The notes: generated from the sequence alone by a model not told the origin. Numbered from the stretch's first letter, positions 34,744-49,238 are shown. The stretch is 64,000 bases of DNA from Bradyrhizobium sp. WSM471 (GCF_000244915.1 NZ_CM001442.1:5084001-5148000), one strand, 5' to 3'. Numbers and translations are program-made.

Positions 34744-36075
34744 TTAACGGCGGCGGCCGCGCAGCTTCGACTTCCGGATCAGACCTTCGTACTGATGCGC
34801 CAGGAGATAACCCTGCACCTGCGCCACCGTGTCCATGGTGACGCTGACGACGATCAGCAGCGAAGTACCGCCAAAGTAGAACGGTACCGACGCGTAGGAG
34901 ATCAGGATTTCCGGGATCAAGCAGACGATCGCCAGATAGACCGCGCCGAGCACGGTGATGCGCGACAGCACGTAGTCGATATATTCCGCGGTACGCTCGC
35001 CCGGACGGATACCCGGAATGAAGCCGCCGTGCTTCTTCAGATTGTCCGCAGTCTCGGTCGGATTGAACACGATCGCGGTGTAGAAGAAGGCGAAGAACAC
35101 GATCAGCGCCAGATACATGATCAGGAACAGCGGACGGCCGTGGCCGAGCTGGGTGTTGATCCACTGGAACCATTCCGGCCCGCTGCCCGCGTTGAAGTTC
35201 GCAACCGTGGTCGGCAGCAGCAGCAACGAAGACGCGAAGATCGGCGGGATCACGCCCGAGGTGTTGAGCTTGAGCGGCAGATGCGAGGACTGCCCCTCGA
35301 ACATCTTGTTGCCGACCTGGCGCTTCGGATACTGGATCAAGAGCCGGCGCTGGGCGCGCTCCACGAACACGATGAAGGCGATCACGGCCACCGCCATAAT
35401 GATGACGACCAGAATCAGGCCGGTCGACATCGCACCCTGACGGCCGAGCTCGAGCATGTTGGCGAGCGCCGCAGGCAACTCGGCGACGATGCCGGAGAGA
35501 ATGATCAGGGAAATGCCGTTGCCGATGCCGCGCGAGGTGATCTGCTCGCCCAGCCACATCAGGAACATGGTGCCGCCGGTCAGCGTGATCGCCGTAGACA
35601 GGCGGAAGAACATGCCGGGGTCGCTGACGACGTTGCCGGCGCCTTCGAGGCCCACCGCGATGCCGTAGGACTGGAACGCGGCCAGGATCACCGTGAGATA
35701 ACGGGTGTACTGGTTCAGCAGCTTGCGGCCGGACTCGCCTTCCTTCTTCAGCGCCTCGAGCTGCGGCGAGACGGTGGTCAGGAGCTGGATGATGATGGAG
35801 GCCGAGATGTACGGCATAATGTTCAGCGCAAAGATCGCCATGCGGTGAATGCCGCCGCCGGCGAACATGTTGAACATGCCGAGGATGCCGCCCGCCTGGG
35901 AGCGGAACACCTGCTCCCAGATGTTGGGATCGATGCCGGGCAGCGGGATGTAGGTCCCGAGCCGATAAACGAGCAGCGCACCCAAGGTGAACCAGATGCG
36001 CTTCTTCAGTTCGTCGGCCTTGGCAAACGCACCGAAATTGAGATTGGCTGCCAGTTGTTCCGCTGCAGAGGCCAT
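34744..36075 (-). CDS. secY: Preprotein translocase subunit SecY
   Basis: 443 residues, as in E. coli, with ten membrane helices. This is the protein-conducting channel of the Sec system. Signature stretches: LGALLVYRLGTYIPLPGID, GRQGAMSTGLILVVIIM, and LPLKLNTSGVIPPIFASSLL with the plug-side residues. The C-terminus is basic (KSKLRGRRR). It lies in the spc operon between rplO and adk. Confidence 0.98.
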   Translation of the reverse strand: MASAAEQLAANLNFGAFAKADELKKRIWFTLGALLVYRLGTYIPLPGIDPNIWEQVFRSQAGGILGMFNMFAGGGIHRMAIFALNIMPYISASIIIQLLTTVSPQLEALKKEGESGRKLLNQYTRYLTVILAAFQSYGIAVGLEGAGNVVSDPGMFFRLSTAITLTGGTMFLMWLGEQITSRGIGNGISLIILSGIVAELPAALANMLELGRQGAMSTGLILVVIIMAVAVIAFIVFVERAQRRLLIQYPKRQVGNKMFEGQSSHLPLKLNTSGVIPPIFASSLLLLPTTVANFNAGSGPEWFQWINTQLGHGRPLFLIMYLALIVFFAFFYTAIVFNPTETADNLKKHGGFIPGIRPGERTAEYIDYVLSRITVLGAVYLAIVCLIPEILISYASVPFYFGGTSLLIVVSVTMDTVAQVQGYLLAHQYEGLIRKSKLRGRRR

Positions 36076-36195
36076 CTTGGACTTTCTCCCGCCGCTTATT
36101 GCGCCGTTATGCCCGCGGCCGGGCTACATTATACCGGACACCGGACATTATCTGGGGCTACGGCTTCGATAAGTCCATCGTCCCGCATGCGTAAA

Positions 36196-36214
36196 GGCCC
36201 GCGAGCCGCGGGCC
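36196..36214 (-). terminator. Intercistronic hairpin between rplO and secY
   Basis: GGCCCGCG pairs with CGCGGGCC around a 3-base loop; on the minus strand TTTAC follows. It looks like a weak terminator or RNA-processing stem, lying 13 bases past the rplO stop. Because essential secY follows, read-through must be high. Confidence 0.5.
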
Positions 36215-36227
36215 GATGACGCAGTTG

Positions 36228-36713
36228 TTACGCCGCCTCGCCTTCTTCCTTGGCAGGCGCGAGGATCTTCACCGAGCCGCCGGCCTTCTCGACTGCCGCG
36301 ATCGCGGTCTTCGAGGCGCCGTGCACTTCGATGTTGAGCTTGGCCTTGAACTCGCCGCGGCCGAGCAGCCGCAGGCCGCCCTTGGCGCGGCGCAGCACGC
36401 CGGCCTTGACCAGGGATTCGACGTTCACGACGCTGCCGGCGTCGATCTTCTTGGCATCCACCGCGTCCTGGAGCCGGTCGAGATTGATCTCGGCGAACTC
36501 GATGCGGAAGATGTTGTTGAAGCCGCGCTTGGGCAGACGGCGATGCAAGGGCATCTGGCCGCCTTCGAAACCCTTGATGCGCACGCCCGAACGCGCGGTC
36601 TGGCCCTTGCCACCGCGGCCGGCCTGCTTGCCCTTGCCCGAACCAATGCCGCGGCCGACGCGCATACGCTTCTTGCGCGAGCCGGCATTGTCGGCGATAT
36701 CGCTGAGCTTCAT
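36228..36713 (-). CDS. rplO: 50S ribosomal protein L15
   Basis: 161 residues (E. coli 144). It begins [20 protein letters not shown], with the Gly-rich [18 protein letters not shown] loop that threads the 23S rRNA. It ends in a short acidic tail (KEEGEAA). The gap to rpmD contains a dispersed palindrome. Confidence 0.97.
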   Translation of the reverse strand: MKLSDIADNAGSRKKRMRVGRGIGSGKGKQAGRGGKGQTARSGVRIKGFEGGQMPLHRRLPKRGFNNIFRIEFAEINLDRLQDAVDAKKIDAGSVVNVESLVKAGVLRRAKGGLRLLGRGEFKAKLNIEVHGASKTAIAAVEKAGGSVKILAPAKEEGEAA

Positions 36714-36733
36714 CGCCCTGCTCCTTGTTTCTT

Positions 36734-36779
36734 GCGCATGACCTTCACCGAAAACGGGTCCCGCTTCGGGATCGTGCGC
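36734..36779. repeat. Dispersed palindrome inside the spc operon (rplO-rpmD gap)
   Basis: GCGCATGA...TCGTGCGC bounds a 46-base element whose centre reads CCGAAAACGGGTCCCGCTTCGGG. It is a diverged relative of the elements at 17288 and 29841 (same ATGAxCTT...CCGAAAAC layout). It occupies most of the 72-base gap. Confidence 0.65.
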
Positions 36780-36785
36780 CTTTGC

Positions 36786-36992
36786 TTACTTCTCGTCGAC
36801 GATGCGAACGAGATGGTGAACTTTCAAGATCATGCCGCGGACCGCCGGGGTGTCCGGCAGTTCGCTGGTGCGGCCTATCTTGTTGAGCTTGAGCCCGATC
36901 AGCGTCGAGCGCTGCGAGTGATGGCGGCGGATCGCGCTACCGGTCTGCTCGATCTTGATCGTCTTTGCGGTCGTAACGGCACTCTTGGCCAT
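36786..36992 (-). CDS. rpmD: 50S ribosomal protein L30
   Basis: 68 residues (E. coli 59). [17 protein letters not shown] start (here [18 protein letters not shown]) followed by [11 protein letters not shown] and [14 protein letters not shown] is the full L30 fold. It lies between rpsE (25-base gap) and rplO. Confidence 0.96.
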   Translation of the reverse strand: MAKSAVTTAKTIKIEQTGSAIRRHHSQRSTLIGLKLNKIGRTSELPDTPAVRGMILKVHHLVRIVDEK

Positions 36993-37017
36993 GGGCGTCT
37001 ACTCCGAAAAGCTTCCG

Positions 37018-37605
37018 TTATTCGGCAACCGCCTCGGCGTCGCCACCGATACGGCGGGACTGGAGGGTGGACACCTTGATGTTGCGGCGGGCAGCGACCG
37101 AGCGCGGCGAATCCTGATGCTTCAGCGCATCGAAGGTCGCGCGAACCATGTTGTACGGGTTCGACGAGCCGATCGACTTCGCAACCACGTCCTGTACGCC
37201 GAGCGTCTCGAACACGGCGCGCATCGGACCGCCGGCGATGATGCCGGTACCGGCCGGAGCTGCGCGCAGATAAACACGGCCCGCGCCATGACGGCCGGCG
37301 ATGTCGTGATGCAGCGTGCGGCCCTCGCGCAACGACACGCGGGTCAGGTTGCGCTTGGCGGATTCGGTTGCCTTGCGGATCGCCTCGGGCACTTCGCGCG
37401 CCTTGCCGTGACCGAAGCCGGCGCGGCCCTTCTGGTCGCCGATCACGACCAGCGCTGCGAAACCGAAGCGCTTGCCGCCCTTGACGACCTTGGCGACGCG
37501 ATTGATGTGGACGAGCTTGTCGACGAACTCGCTGTCGCGCTCTTCCCTGCGTTCACGTCCGCCGCCGCGTTGATCGCGTCCACCACGTTGTTCGCGTTCT
37601 GCCAT
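37018..37605 (-). CDS. rpsE: 30S ribosomal protein S5
   Basis: 195 residues (E. coli 167). A basic N-terminal extension ([15 protein letters not shown] region) precedes the double-stranded-RNA-like domain ([20 protein letters not shown]) and the C-domain with [16 protein letters not shown]5 forms part of the mRNA entry tunnel. Confidence 0.97.
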   Translation of the reverse strand: MAEREQRGGRDQRGGGRERREERDSEFVDKLVHINRVAKVVKGGKRFGFAALVVIGDQKGRAGFGHGKAREVPEAIRKATESAKRNLTRVSLREGRTLHHDIAGRHGAGRVYLRAAPAGTGIIAGGPMRAVFETLGVQDVVAKSIGSSNPYNMVRATFDALKHQDSPRSVAARRNIKVSTLQSRRIGGDAEAVAE

Positions 37606-37652
37606 GGTTTTTCCAGTCCTTCAGAGGCTTACGCCTCAATCCTCAAATTCTG

Positions 37653-38015
37653 TTAGAAGCTCAGCCCGCTCTCACGCGCCGCGTCGGCAAGAGCCTTGAC
37701 GCGCCCGTGATAGAGATAGCTGCCGCGATCGAACACGACTTCCTTGACACCCTTCTCGGCGGCGCGCTCGGCCAGCAGCTTGCCGACCGCCTTCGCCGCA
37801 TCGATGTCGGCGCCGGTCTTGCCGCCATCGCGCATCGACTTCTCGAGCGACGAGGCAGAGGCCAGCGTCTCGCCCTTCAGGTCGTCGATGACCTGGGCGT
37901 AGATGTGCTTGGACGAGCGGAACACCGACAGGCGCGGACGGCCGCCACCCGAGCGGCGCAGCTTCAGACGTACACTGCGCTTGCGCCGGGCATTCGTAAC
38001 CTTGGCTTTCGACAT
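37653..38015 (-). CDS. rplR: 50S ribosomal protein L18
   Basis: 120 residues (E. coli 117). Basic start with [20 protein letters not shown], then [15 protein letters not shown] and the end [21 protein letters not shown]18 binds 5S rRNA. 11 bases separate it from rplF. Confidence 0.97.
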   Translation of the reverse strand: MSKAKVTNARRKRSVRLKLRRSGGGRPRLSVFRSSKHIYAQVIDDLKGETLASASSLEKSMRDGGKTGADIDAAKAVGKLLAERAAEKGVKEVVFDRGSYLYHGRVKALADAARESGLSF

Positions 38016-38026
38016 GACCGGCTCCG

Positions 38027-38560
38027 TTACTTCTTCTTGCCTTCCTTGCGGAAGATGAATTCGCCAACATACTTCACGCCCTTGCCCTTGTAGGGCTCCG
38101 GCGGACGATAGGAGCGAATCTCGGCGGCGACCTGGCCGACGCGCTGGATGTCGCTGCCGGTCACCGTGATCTCGGTCGGCTTCGGCACGGTGATCGTGAT
38201 CCCTTCCGGGATCGCGTAGACCACATCGTGGCTGTAGCCGAGTGCGAGCTGCAGGTTCTTGCCCTGCAGCGCGGCGCGGTAACCGACGCCGGTGATTTCG
38301 AGCTTCTTCTCGAAACCCTTGGTGACGCCTTCGACCAGATTCGCGACCTGGGCGCGAGCGGTCCCGTACAGGGCCCGCGCGCGGTTGGTCTCGACCCGCG
38401 GGTTCACCTTGACCTGGCCGTTGTCGAGCTTCACCTCGACGTCGCTATGGACGACGAACTGAAGCTGGCCCTTCGGCCCCTTCATCTTGACGGTCTGCCC
38501 GTCGACGGTCGCGGTCACACCCGACGGCACCGCTACCGGCCTTTTGCCAACACGTGACAT
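38027..38560 (-). CDS. rplF: 50S ribosomal protein L6
   Basis: 177 residues, as in E. coli. Two repeated domains; the second carries the L6 signature [14 protein letters not shown]. It binds near the sarcin-ricin loop. Confidence 0.98.
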   Translation of the reverse strand: MSRVGKRPVAVPSGVTATVDGQTVKMKGPKGQLQFVVHSDVEVKLDNGQVKVNPRVETNRARALYGTARAQVANLVEGVTKGFEKKLEITGVGYRAALQGKNLQLALGYSHDVVYAIPEGITITVPKPTEITVTGSDIQRVGQVAAEIRSYRPPEPYKGKGVKYVGEFIFRKEGKKK

Positions 38561-38576
38561 GGATCAAAAATCCTTC

Positions 38577-38975
38577 TCAGAACACCGTGAAGAGAACTTC
38601 GCCGCCCACGTTCGCTTCACGCGCACTGTGGTCAGCCATGATTCCCTTCGGCGTCGACAACACCGAAATGCCGAGTCCGTTATTGACCCGCGGCAGGTTC
38701 TTCACCGAGGCGTAAACGCGACGCCCGGGCTTGGAGACACGCTCGATCTCGCGGATAACGGGCTCGCCGTCGAAATACTTCAGCTCGATCTCGATCTCGC
38801 TGCGGCCCGAGGAGTGCTCGAGCGTGGCGTAACCGCGGATGTAGCCTTCGCTCTTCAGCACCTCGAGCACGTTCTCGCGCATCTTCGAGCCAGGCGTGGA
38901 GACCTTGTTCTTGGAGCGCATCTGCGCGTTGCGGATGCGGGTGATGAGATCGCTGATTGGATCGTGCGTAGACAT
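38577..38975 (-). CDS. rpsH: 30S ribosomal protein S8
   Basis: 132 residues (E. coli 130). [19 protein letters not shown] starts the protein, and the family motif [14 protein letters not shown] is near the end. In E. coli S8 represses the spc operon through a site near rplE; no such site was identified here. Confidence 0.98.
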   Translation of the reverse strand: MSTHDPISDLITRIRNAQMRSKNKVSTPGSKMRENVLEVLKSEGYIRGYATLEHSSGRSEIEIELKYFDGEPVIREIERVSKPGRRVYASVKNLPRVNNGLGISVLSTPKGIMADHSAREANVGGEVLFTVF

Positions 38976-38989
38976 CTAAACGACCCTCC

Positions 38990-39295
38990 TTACCAGCTGG
39001 ACTTCACGAGGCCCGGGACCATGCCCTTGGAGCCAAGGTCCCGCATTGCGATGCGGGACAGTTTGGTCAAGCGATAGTTCGAGCGCGAACGGCCCGACAG
39101 CTCGCAACGCAGACGGATGCGGGTCGCCGACGAGTTGCGCGGCATTTCCGCCAACTTCAGGGTCGCGGCGAACCGCTCCTCCATCGGCAACGTCTTGTCG
39201 GCGATGATCGCCTTCAACCGCTCGCGCTTCGGGGCGGCGTTCTTCGTCATCCGCTTGCGCCGGTTGTTCTTCTCGATTGAACTCTTCTTTGCCAT
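38990..39295 (-). CDS. rpsN: 30S ribosomal protein S14 (long, zinc-free type)
   Basis: 101 residues, the C-minus form without CxxC zinc ligands. Typical RNRCELSGRSRSNYRL-like core (here RLRCELSGRSRSNYRLTKL) and the end GMVPGLVKSSW. 46 bases after rplE. Confidence 0.97.
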   Translation of the reverse strand: MAKKSSIEKNNRRKRMTKNAAPKRERLKAIIADKTLPMEERFAATLKLAEMPRNSSATRIRLRCELSGRSRSNYRLTKLSRIAMRDLGSKGMVPGLVKSSW

Positions 39296-39341
39296 GCTTG
39301 GCTCCTGGGTATCCGCGTTTGAGAGGCTTTAGGTCAGCGTC

Positions 39342-39891
<550 letters not shown>

Positions 39892-39899
<8 letters not shown>

Positions 39900-40206
39900 C
39901 GATCTCAGCTCCCGAGCTCTTGGCGATGCGGACCTTCTTGCCGTCCGCCAGAATCTTGAATCCGACGCGGGTCGGCTTCCCGTCCTTGCCGACATACGCG
40001 ATGTTGGACAGTTGGATCGGCGACTCTTTCGAGATGATGCCGCCCTCCTGGGCCTGCGTCTGCTTCTGGTGACGCTTGACCATGTTGATGCCGCGCACCA
40101 GCGCCGTACCGGCGTCGGGACGCACTTCGAACACCTCGCCGGTGCGGCCCTTGTCGCGGCCGGTCAGCACGACGACCTTGTCGCCCTTGCGGATCTTCGC
40201 AGCCAT
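39892..40206 (-). CDS. rplX: 50S ribosomal protein L24
   Basis: 104 residues, as in E. coli. The KOW motif [18 protein letters not shown] opens the protein. It starts in a TGATG overlap with the rplN stop and overlaps rplE by eight bases. Confidence 0.98.
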
Positions 40207-40574
40207 CACAGCACCTCCGGCGCGAGCGAGATGATCTTCATGTGGTTCTTGGCGCGCAGCTCGCGCGGCACGGGCCCGAAGATACGGGTACCGACCGGCT
40301 CGGACTGATTGTTGATCAGAACGGCGGCGTTGCGGTCGAAGCGGATGACCGAACCGTCGGCGCGGCGGATGTCCTTGCGGACGCGCACCACGACGGCCTT
40401 CATCACGTCGCCCTTCTTCACCTTGCCACGCGGAATCGCTTCCTTGATCGAGACAACGATGATGTCGCCGATCGTGGCGTAGCGGCGCTTGGAGCCCCCG
40501 AGCACCTTGATACACATGACACGGCGTGCGCCAGAATTATCGGCCACGTCGAGGTTGGTCTGCATCTGAATCAT
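40206..40574 (-). CDS. rplN: 50S ribosomal protein L14
   Basis: 122 residues (E. coli 123). [20 protein letters not shown] and [20 protein letters not shown] are family hallmarks. The start at 40574 is the conserved one; a longer frame upstream is not used. Confidence 0.98.
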   Translation of the reverse strand: MIQMQTNLDVADNSGARRVMCIKVLGGSKRRYATIGDIIVVSIKEAIPRGKVKKGDVMKAVVVRVRKDIRRADGSVIRFDRNAAVLINNQSEPVGTRIFGPVPRELRAKNHMKIISLAPEVL

Positions 40575-40657
40575 TGATGCACCTCGTCCTCTTCTCTTTG
40601 CGCCAGCCCAGCCGGCGCTCAACATTTACCTGAAGTCAGTCGGCTAAAGCCAACAGA

Positions 40658-40906
40658 TCAGGCGCTTTTCTTGTGTTCGCCCCGGATCACGACCCAGCGC
40701 TTCAACTTCGAAATCGGCTTCGATTCCTCGATCCACACCATATCGCCCGGCTTGAACTCGTTGCTCTCGTCGTGCGCGTGGTAGTTCTTCGAACGGCGGA
40801 TCGTCTTCTTGTAGATCGGGTGCGTAAAGCGGCGATCGACGCGCACCACGATGGTCTTGGCTTGCTTGTCGCTGACGACCACGCCCTGCAAAGTACGTTT
40901 CGGCAT
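40658..40906 (-). CDS. rpsQ: 30S ribosomal protein S17
   Basis: 82 residues (E. coli 84). [20 protein letters not shown] at the start, [19 protein letters not shown] in the middle. 83 bases separate it from rplN, a longer gap than most here. Confidence 0.98.
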   Translation of the reverse strand: MPKRTLQGVVVSDKQAKTIVVRVDRRFTHPIYKKTIRRSKNYHAHDESNEFKPGDMVWIEESKPISKLKRWVVIRGEHKKSA

Positions 40907-40919
40907 CTTCGTAAGCCTC

Positions 40920-41132
40920 TTACTTCTTCTTCGCGCGCGTCTGCGCGGCGACGGTCTTGATCCGGGCGATGTCACGGCGGGCCTCGCGCAGGCGCGAGGT
41001 GTTCTCGAGCTGCCCGGTGGCGCGCTGGAAGCGCAGGTTAAAGCGCTCCTTCTTCAGGTTCAGGATGGCGTCATCCTGCTGATCGGGGCTCAACGCGCGG
41101 ATGTCTTCGATTTTCATCTGGGCCATGGCCAT
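40920..41132 (-). CDS. rpmC: 50S ribosomal protein L29
   Basis: 70 residues (E. coli 63). Two-helix protein near the exit tunnel; [19 protein letters not shown] is the family signature. Its start shares a base with the rplP stop (TAATG). A second start at the in-frame Met five codons later (MKIEDIR) is possible. Confidence 0.97.
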   Translation of the reverse strand: MAMAQMKIEDIRALSPDQQDDAILNLKKERFNLRFQRATGQLENTSRLREARRDIARIKTVAAQTRAKKK

Positions 41133-41545
41133 TACTCCGCAATACGCTCGACGAAGCGCGTCTTGATCGGCAGCTTGGCTGCCGCCAGGGTCAGCGCTTC
41201 ACGCGCCGTCTGGGTGTTGACGCCGTCGATCTCGAACAGCACCCGGCCCGGCTTGACGCGCGCGACCCACAATTCCGGTGCGCCCTTGCCGGAGCCCATG
41301 CGGACTTCGGCAGGCTTCTTCGACACGGGAACGTCGGGAAATATGCGGATCCAGACCCGGCCGGCGCGCTTCATGTGGCGGGTCAGCGCGCGGCGAGCGG
41401 CTTCGATCTGGCGCGCGGTGACGCGCTCAGGCTCGGTCGCCTTCAGACCGAATTGGCCGAACGCCAACGTCGCGCCCGAAGACGCAACGCCGTGGATACG
41501 GCCCTTATGCGCCTTCCGGAACTTCGTTTTCTTAGGTTGCATCAT
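41132..41545 (-). CDS. rplP: 50S ribosomal protein L16
   Basis: 137 residues (E. coli 136). [19 protein letters not shown] start and the [19 protein letters not shown] signature near residue 78. It contacts the A-site tRNA region. Confidence 0.98.
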   Translation of the reverse strand: MMQPKKTKFRKAHKGRIHGVASSGATLAFGQFGLKATEPERVTARQIEAARRALTRHMKRAGRVWIRIFPDVPVSKKPAEVRMGSGKGAPELWVARVKPGRVLFEIDGVNTQTAREALTLAAAKLPIKTRFVERIAE

Positions 41546-41577
41546 GGCTTCAAGCCCTCAAATTCTCTGTGCTGGCG

Positions 41578-42303
41578 TCAGGCCGCAGCGTTGTCACGGC
41601 GCTGCCGGCCGCCGCGATCGCCGCCGCCACCAGTCTCACCTTCGGCCATTCTCTTGTCCTGGGCCATCGGATCGTGCTCGAGGATCTCGCCCTTGAAGAT
41701 CCAGACCTTGACACCGCAGGTGCCGAAGGTCGTGAACGCGGTCGCAACGCCGTAGTCGATGTCTGCGCGCAGCGTGTGCAGCGGCACGCGACCTTCGCGG
41801 TACCACTCCATGCGCGCGATTTCCGCACCGCCCAGACGTCCCGAGCAGTTGATCCGGATGCCTTCCGCGCCGAGACGCATCGCCGACTGGACGGCGCGCT
41901 TCATGGCGCGGCGGAACGCCACGCGGCGCTCCAGCTGCTGCGCGATCGACTCGGCCACCAGCGTCGCATCGAGCTCCGGCTTGCGGATCTCGACGATGTT
42001 GATGACGACGTCGGACGAGGTGATGTCCGCGACCTTCTTGCGCAGCTTGTCGATGTCGGCGCCCTTCTTGCCGATCACCACGCCCGGACGAGCCGAGTGG
42101 ATGGTGACGCGGCACTTCTTGTGCGGGCGCTCGATCACGATGCGGGCAACGGCCGCCTGCTTGAGCTCCTTGTGCAGGATCTCACGGATCTTGACGTCCT
42201 CATGCAACAGCTTGCCGTATTCCTGCTTGCCGGCGTACCAGCGGGAATCCCAGGTCCGGTTGATGCCGAGACGCAGACCGATCGGATTGATCTTTTGACC
42301 CAT
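41578..42303 (-). CDS. rpsC: 30S ribosomal protein S3
   Basis: 241 residues (E. coli 233). KH domain with [15 protein letters not shown] and the C-domain [20 protein letters not shown]. The end is extended by a Gly/Arg tail ([15 protein letters not shown]). S3 binds mRNA at the entry site. Confidence 0.98.
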   Translation of the reverse strand: MGQKINPIGLRLGINRTWDSRWYAGKQEYGKLLHEDVKIREILHKELKQAAVARIVIERPHKKCRVTIHSARPGVVIGKKGADIDKLRKKVADITSSDVVINIVEIRKPELDATLVAESIAQQLERRVAFRRAMKRAVQSAMRLGAEGIRINCSGRLGGAEIARMEWYREGRVPLHTLRADIDYGVATAFTTFGTCGVKVWIFKGEILEHDPMAQDKRMAEGETGGGGDRGGRQRRDNAAA

Positions 42304-42321
42304 CGTGTTCTCCTGCGTCCC

Positions 42322-42708
42322 TTAAGCCGCTGCTGCGGCTTCGACCTGACGAACGATGATCGTCAGCTGTGAAAATGGTTTGTAGACACGGCCCGAACGG
42401 CCACGGCCGCGGGCGGCAAAGCGCTTCATCACGAGGCCGTTGCCGACGAAGGCCTGCGCCACGACGAGATCGTCGACGTCGAGGTCGTGGTTGTTCTCGG
42501 CGTTGGCAATAGCCGATTCCAGGCACTTCTTCACGTCAACCGCGATCCGCTTGCGCGAAAACTGCAGGTCGGCGAGCGCAGCAGCCGCCTTCCGGCCGCG
42601 AATGAGCTGGGCGACCAGGTTGAGCTTCTGCGGGCTCACCCGCAGCATCCGGGCGACCGCCTTGGCCTCGTTCTCGGCGAGGCTCCGTTCGCGCTTAGGT
42701 TTGCTCAT
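42322..42708 (-). CDS. rplV: 50S ribosomal protein L22
   Basis: 128 residues (E. coli 110). The core [20 protein letters not shown] and the exit-tunnel loop [18 protein letters not shown] are present. 18 bases from rpsC and 10 from rpsS. Confidence 0.98.
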   Translation of the reverse strand: MSKPKRERSLAENEAKAVARMLRVSPQKLNLVAQLIRGRKAAAALADLQFSRKRIAVDVKKCLESAIANAENNHDLDVDDLVVAQAFVGNGLVMKRFAARGRGRSGRVYKPFSQLTIIVRQVEAAAAA

Positions 42709-42718
42709 CGTTTAATCC

Positions 42719-42997
42719 TCAAGCCTTCTTGGCTTTCTTGTCCCCGGAGTGGCCATGGAAGGTACGGGTCGGCGAGAACTCGCCGAACTTGTGACCGACC
42801 ATTTCCTCGTTGACGGCCACCGGCACGTGCTTCTGACCGTTGTAGACGCCGAAGGTCAGGCCGACGAATTGCGGCAGGATCGTCGAGCGACGGCTCCAGA
42901 TCTTGATGACGTCATGACGGCCGGACGAGCGCGCGGCATCTGCCTTCTTGAGCAGAGAACCCTCGACGAACGGGCCTTTCCAGACTGAACGAACCAT
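42719..42997 (-). CDS. rpsS: 30S ribosomal protein S19
   Basis: 92 residues, as in E. coli. [20 protein letters not shown] start and [19 protein letters not shown] end are diagnostic. Confidence 0.98.
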   Translation of the reverse strand: MVRSVWKGPFVEGSLLKKADAARSSGRHDVIKIWSRRSTILPQFVGLTFGVYNGQKHVPVAVNEEMVGHKFGEFSPTRTFHGHSGDKKAKKA

Positions 42998-43009
42998 GTC
43001 CGGCGTTCC

Positions 43010-43843
43010 TTACTTCTTCCGCTTGTGGCGGCTTAGGAGAATGAATTTGTTGGTCGACTTGTTCGAGCGGGTCTTCTTGCCCTTGGTCGGCTTGCCCCAC
43101 GGAGTAACCGGGTGGCGACCGCCCGAGGTACGACCTTCACCACCGCCGTGCGGATGGTCGATCGGGTTCATCGAAACGCCGCGGTTGTGCGGCTTGCGGC
43201 CCAGCCAACGGTTGCGGCCGGCCTTGCCGATCGACGTGTTCATGTGATCCGGGTTCGACACCGCGCCGATCGTGCCGCGGCAACGGCCGTGCACCAGGCG
43301 CTGTTCGCCCGAGTTCAGACGGATGATCACGTAGTCCTGGTCGCGACCGACGAGCTGGGCGTAGGTGCCCGCGGAACGGGCGAGCTGGCCGCCCTTCCCG
43401 ATCTTGACCTCGATGTTGTGGATGATCGTGCCGACCGGCATGTTGCCGAGCGGCATGACGTTGCCCGGCTTCACGTCGACATAATTGCCGGCAACGACGG
43501 AATCACCGACGGCCAAACGCTGCGGCGCCAGGATATAGGCCTGGGTGCCGTCTTCGTACTTGACCAACGCGATGAACGCGGTGCGGTTCGGATCGTACTC
43601 CAGCCGCTCGACCGTCGCGGGCGCATCGACTTTGTCACGCTTGAAATCGACCGTACGTAGTGTCCGCTTATGACCGCCGCCGCGGAAGCGCACCGTGATG
43701 CGACCGGTGTTGTTGCGGCCGCCAGAGGAGTGCTTGCCTTCGGTGAGCGCCTTGACCGGCTTGCCCTTGTAGAGGGCCGAACGATCGACCATGACCAGCT
43801 GGCGCTGGCCCGGCGTCGTGGGATTGAATGTCTTCAGTGCCAT
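43010..43843 (-). CDS. rplB: 50S ribosomal protein L2
   Basis: 277 residues (E. coli 273). The peptidyl-transferase-proximal loop [20 protein letters not shown] is intact. Needed for subunit joining. 12-base gaps to both neighbours. Confidence 0.98.
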   Translation of the reverse strand: MALKTFNPTTPGQRQLVMVDRSALYKGKPVKALTEGKHSSGGRNNTGRITVRFRGGGHKRTLRTVDFKRDKVDAPATVERLEYDPNRTAFIALVKYEDGTQAYILAPQRLAVGDSVVAGNYVDVKPGNVMPLGNMPVGTIIHNIEVKIGKGGQLARSAGTYAQLVGRDQDYVIIRLNSGEQRLVHGRCRGTIGAVSNPDHMNTSIGKAGRNRWLGRKPHNRGVSMNPIDHPHGGGEGRTSGGRHPVTPWGKPTKGKKTRSNKSTNKFILLSRHKRKK

Positions 43844-43855
43844 CGTCGTACGACC

Positions 43856-44158
43856 TTACAGACCGGTGGTCACGTCGATCCGGTGACCCTCTTCGAGAGT
43901 CACGATCGCGCGCTTGGAGTTCGACTGCGAGCCGAGATTGCCGCGGAAGATCTTGGTCTTACCCTTGCGGACCAGCGTGTTGACGCTCTTGACCTTGACG
44001 TCGAACAACTTCTCGATCGCTTCCTTGATCTGCGGCTTGGTCGCCTTCGCGGCCACCTTGAACAGCACCTTGTTGTGCTCCGAGGCGATTGTGGCCTTTT
44101 CGGTCACGACCGGCGACAGGATCACGTCGTAATGGCGAGGCTCGATGTTCTTCGTCAT
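43856..44158 (-). CDS. rplW: 50S ribosomal protein L23
   Basis: 100 residues, as in E. coli. [19 protein letters not shown] and the loop at the tunnel exit that docks trigger factor and SRP. Its start overlaps the rplD stop by four bases. Confidence 0.98.
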   Translation of the reverse strand: MTKNIEPRHYDVILSPVVTEKATIASEHNKVLFKVAAKATKPQIKEAIEKLFDVKVKSVNTLVRKGKTKIFRGNLGSQSNSKRAIVTLEEGHRIDVTTGL

Positions 44159-44775
44159 TTGAAGCGCGCCTCCAGCGCATCGATGGCGGCCTTGGTCAGA
44201 ACAAGCTTCCGACGGCGCAGGATGTCATAGACGTTGATGCCCTGGATCGGCAGCACGTCCATGTTCGGGATGTTGCGGGCCGCAGCGGCGAAGCCGTTGT
44301 TGAGCTCCGCGCCGTCGATGATCAGCGCGTTGGTCAAACCCAGACCGGAGAAATGACCGAGCAGCGCTTTGGTCTTGGCAGCTTCCAGCGCGGCCTTGTC
44401 GATCACGATGAGATCGCCGTCCTTGGCCTTGGCCGAGAGCGCATGCTTGAGGGCGAGCGCACGGACCTTCTTCGGCAGGTCGGTGGCGTGCGAACGCACC
44501 ACCGGACCGAAGGCACGGCCACCGCCGCGGAACTGCGGCACGCGAGCCGAGCCGTGACGAGCACCACCGGTGCCCTTCTGCTTGTACATCTTCTTGCCGG
44601 TGCGCCAGATCTCGGCGCGGCCCTTGGCCTTGTGCGTACCGGCCTGGCGCTTGTTGAGCTGCCACTGCACGCAACGTGCAATGATGTCCTGGCGCGGCTC
44701 GAGGCCGAAAATGGTGTCGGAAAGCTGGACCGAGCCGGCTTCCTTACCTTCGAGGGTCGTGACCTTCAATTCCAT
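44155..44775 (-). CDS. rplD: 50S ribosomal protein L4
   Basis: 206 residues (E. coli 201). The tunnel-reaching loop [20 protein letters not shown] is typical. In E. coli L4 represses the S10 operon; whether it does so here is unknown. One base separates it from rplC. Confidence 0.98.
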   Translation of the reverse strand: MELKVTTLEGKEAGSVQLSDTIFGLEPRQDIIARCVQWQLNKRQAGTHKAKGRAEIWRTGKKMYKQKGTGGARHGSARVPQFRGGGRAFGPVVRSHATDLPKKVRALALKHALSAKAKDGDLIVIDKAALEAAKTKALLGHFSGLGLTNALIIDGAELNNGFAAAARNIPNMDVLPIQGINVYDILRRRKLVLTKAAIDALEARFK

Positions 44776-44776
44776 C

Positions 44777-45490
44777 TCACGCCTCCTGCGCAGCCGGAGC
44801 AGCGTCCGCTTCGCCAGCAACCTTGAACTTGCCGGGCTTCGGAGCTTCCTTCGGCAGCGGCTTCTTGACGGCGTCGCGCACGCGGATCCAGCCGCCCTTG
44901 GAGCCGGGAACGGCGCCTTCGACGAGGATCAGACCGCGCTCGACATCGAGCTGGACGACCCGAAGGTTGAGCGTGGTGATGCGGTCGACGCCCATGTGAC
45001 CGGGCATCTTCTTGTTCTTCCAGGTCTTGCCCGGGTCCTGACGGCCACCGGTCGAACCGATCGAACGGTGCGAGACCGAGACGCCGTGAGTGGCGCGCAG
45101 ACCGCCGAAGTTCCAGCGCTTCATACCGCCGGCAAAACCCTTGCCGACGGAAGTGCCGGTGACGTCGACGAACTGACCGACGACAAAGTGGTCGGCCAGG
45201 ATCTCGGCACCGACGGGGATCATCTGATCCGCGGAGACGCGGAATTCCTCGACCTGCCGCTTCGGCTCGACCTTGGCGACCGCGAACTGGCCGCGCTCCG
45301 CCTTGGGCATGTACACGGTCTTGCGGCTGCCAGAACCAAGCTGGAGCGCGACATAACCGTTTTTCTCTTCGGTGCGGTGGCCTACGACCTGGCAATTGCC
45401 GAGCTTCAGCACGGTCACGGGGATATGTTCGCCGGCCTCTGTAAAGACCCGCGTCATCCCGACCTTTTGTGCGATCACTCCGGAGCGCAT
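44777..45490 (-). CDS. rplC: 50S ribosomal protein L3
   Basis: 237 residues (E. coli 209). The start [20 protein letters not shown] and the loop [20 protein letters not shown] near the peptidyl transferase centre are present. About 25 extra C-terminal residues rich in Lys/Pro/Ala form a tail. Confidence 0.98.
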   Translation of the reverse strand: MRSGVIAQKVGMTRVFTEAGEHIPVTVLKLGNCQVVGHRTEEKNGYVALQLGSGSRKTVYMPKAERGQFAVAKVEPKRQVEEFRVSADQMIPVGAEILADHFVVGQFVDVTGTSVGKGFAGGMKRWNFGGLRATHGVSVSHRSIGSTGGRQDPGKTWKNKKMPGHMGVDRITTLNLRVVQLDVERGLILVEGAVPGSKGGWIRVRDAVKKPLPKEAPKPGKFKVAGEADAAPAAQEA

Positions 45491-45543
45491 CGGCGTGCTT
45501 CCTGTTCTTTCTGTCCGCTAGTGGCGAACGTGATCCAAAAATC

Positions 45544-45852
45544 TTAGAGCTTGATCTCGACGTCGACACCGGCGGCCAGGTCGAGCTTCATCAAAGCATC
45601 GACGGTCTGCGGGGTCGGATCGACGATGTCGAGCAGGCGCTTGTGAGTGCGCATCTCGAACTGCTCGCGGCTCTTCTTGTCGACGTGCGGCGAACGGTTG
45701 ACGGTGAACTTCTCGATGCGGGTGGGCAGCGGAATGGGTCCGCGGACCTGCGCGCCGGTGCGCTTCGCCGTGTTCACGATCTCGCGGGTCGACGTATCGA
45801 GGATACGATGGTCGAACGCCTTGAGACGGATGCGAATGTTTTGGCCGTTCAT
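45544..45852 (-). CDS. rpsJ: 30S ribosomal protein S10 (NusE)
   Basis: 102 residues (E. coli 103). [19 protein letters not shown] start and the conserved [20 protein letters not shown] loop. It also serves as NusE in antitermination. The gap to tuf holds a perfect palindrome. Confidence 0.98.
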
Positions 45853-45888
45853 TGCCGTGGTCTTTCTTCAGTGGGGTGGCGAATAGCG

Positions 45889-45913
45889 AATAGCGAATGT
45901 CACATTCGCTATT
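45889..45913. repeat. Perfect 12-bp palindrome in the tuf-rpsJ gap
   Basis: AATAGCGAATGT and ACATTCGCTATT are exact reverse complements around a single C. The left arm continues a GCGAATA tandem repeat (GCGAATAGCGAATAGCGAA). It lies 22 bases after the tuf stop and 37 before the rpsJ start. No T-tail, so not a standard terminator. Confidence 0.85.
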
Positions 45914-45934
45914 TGCCGATCCCTATTCTCGTAA

Positions 45935-47125
<1,191 letters not shown>

Positions 47126-47165
47126 TTGACTCTCCGTTCAATCGTCAGTTCGAGACCGACGACAA

Positions 47166-49238
<2,073 letters not shown>

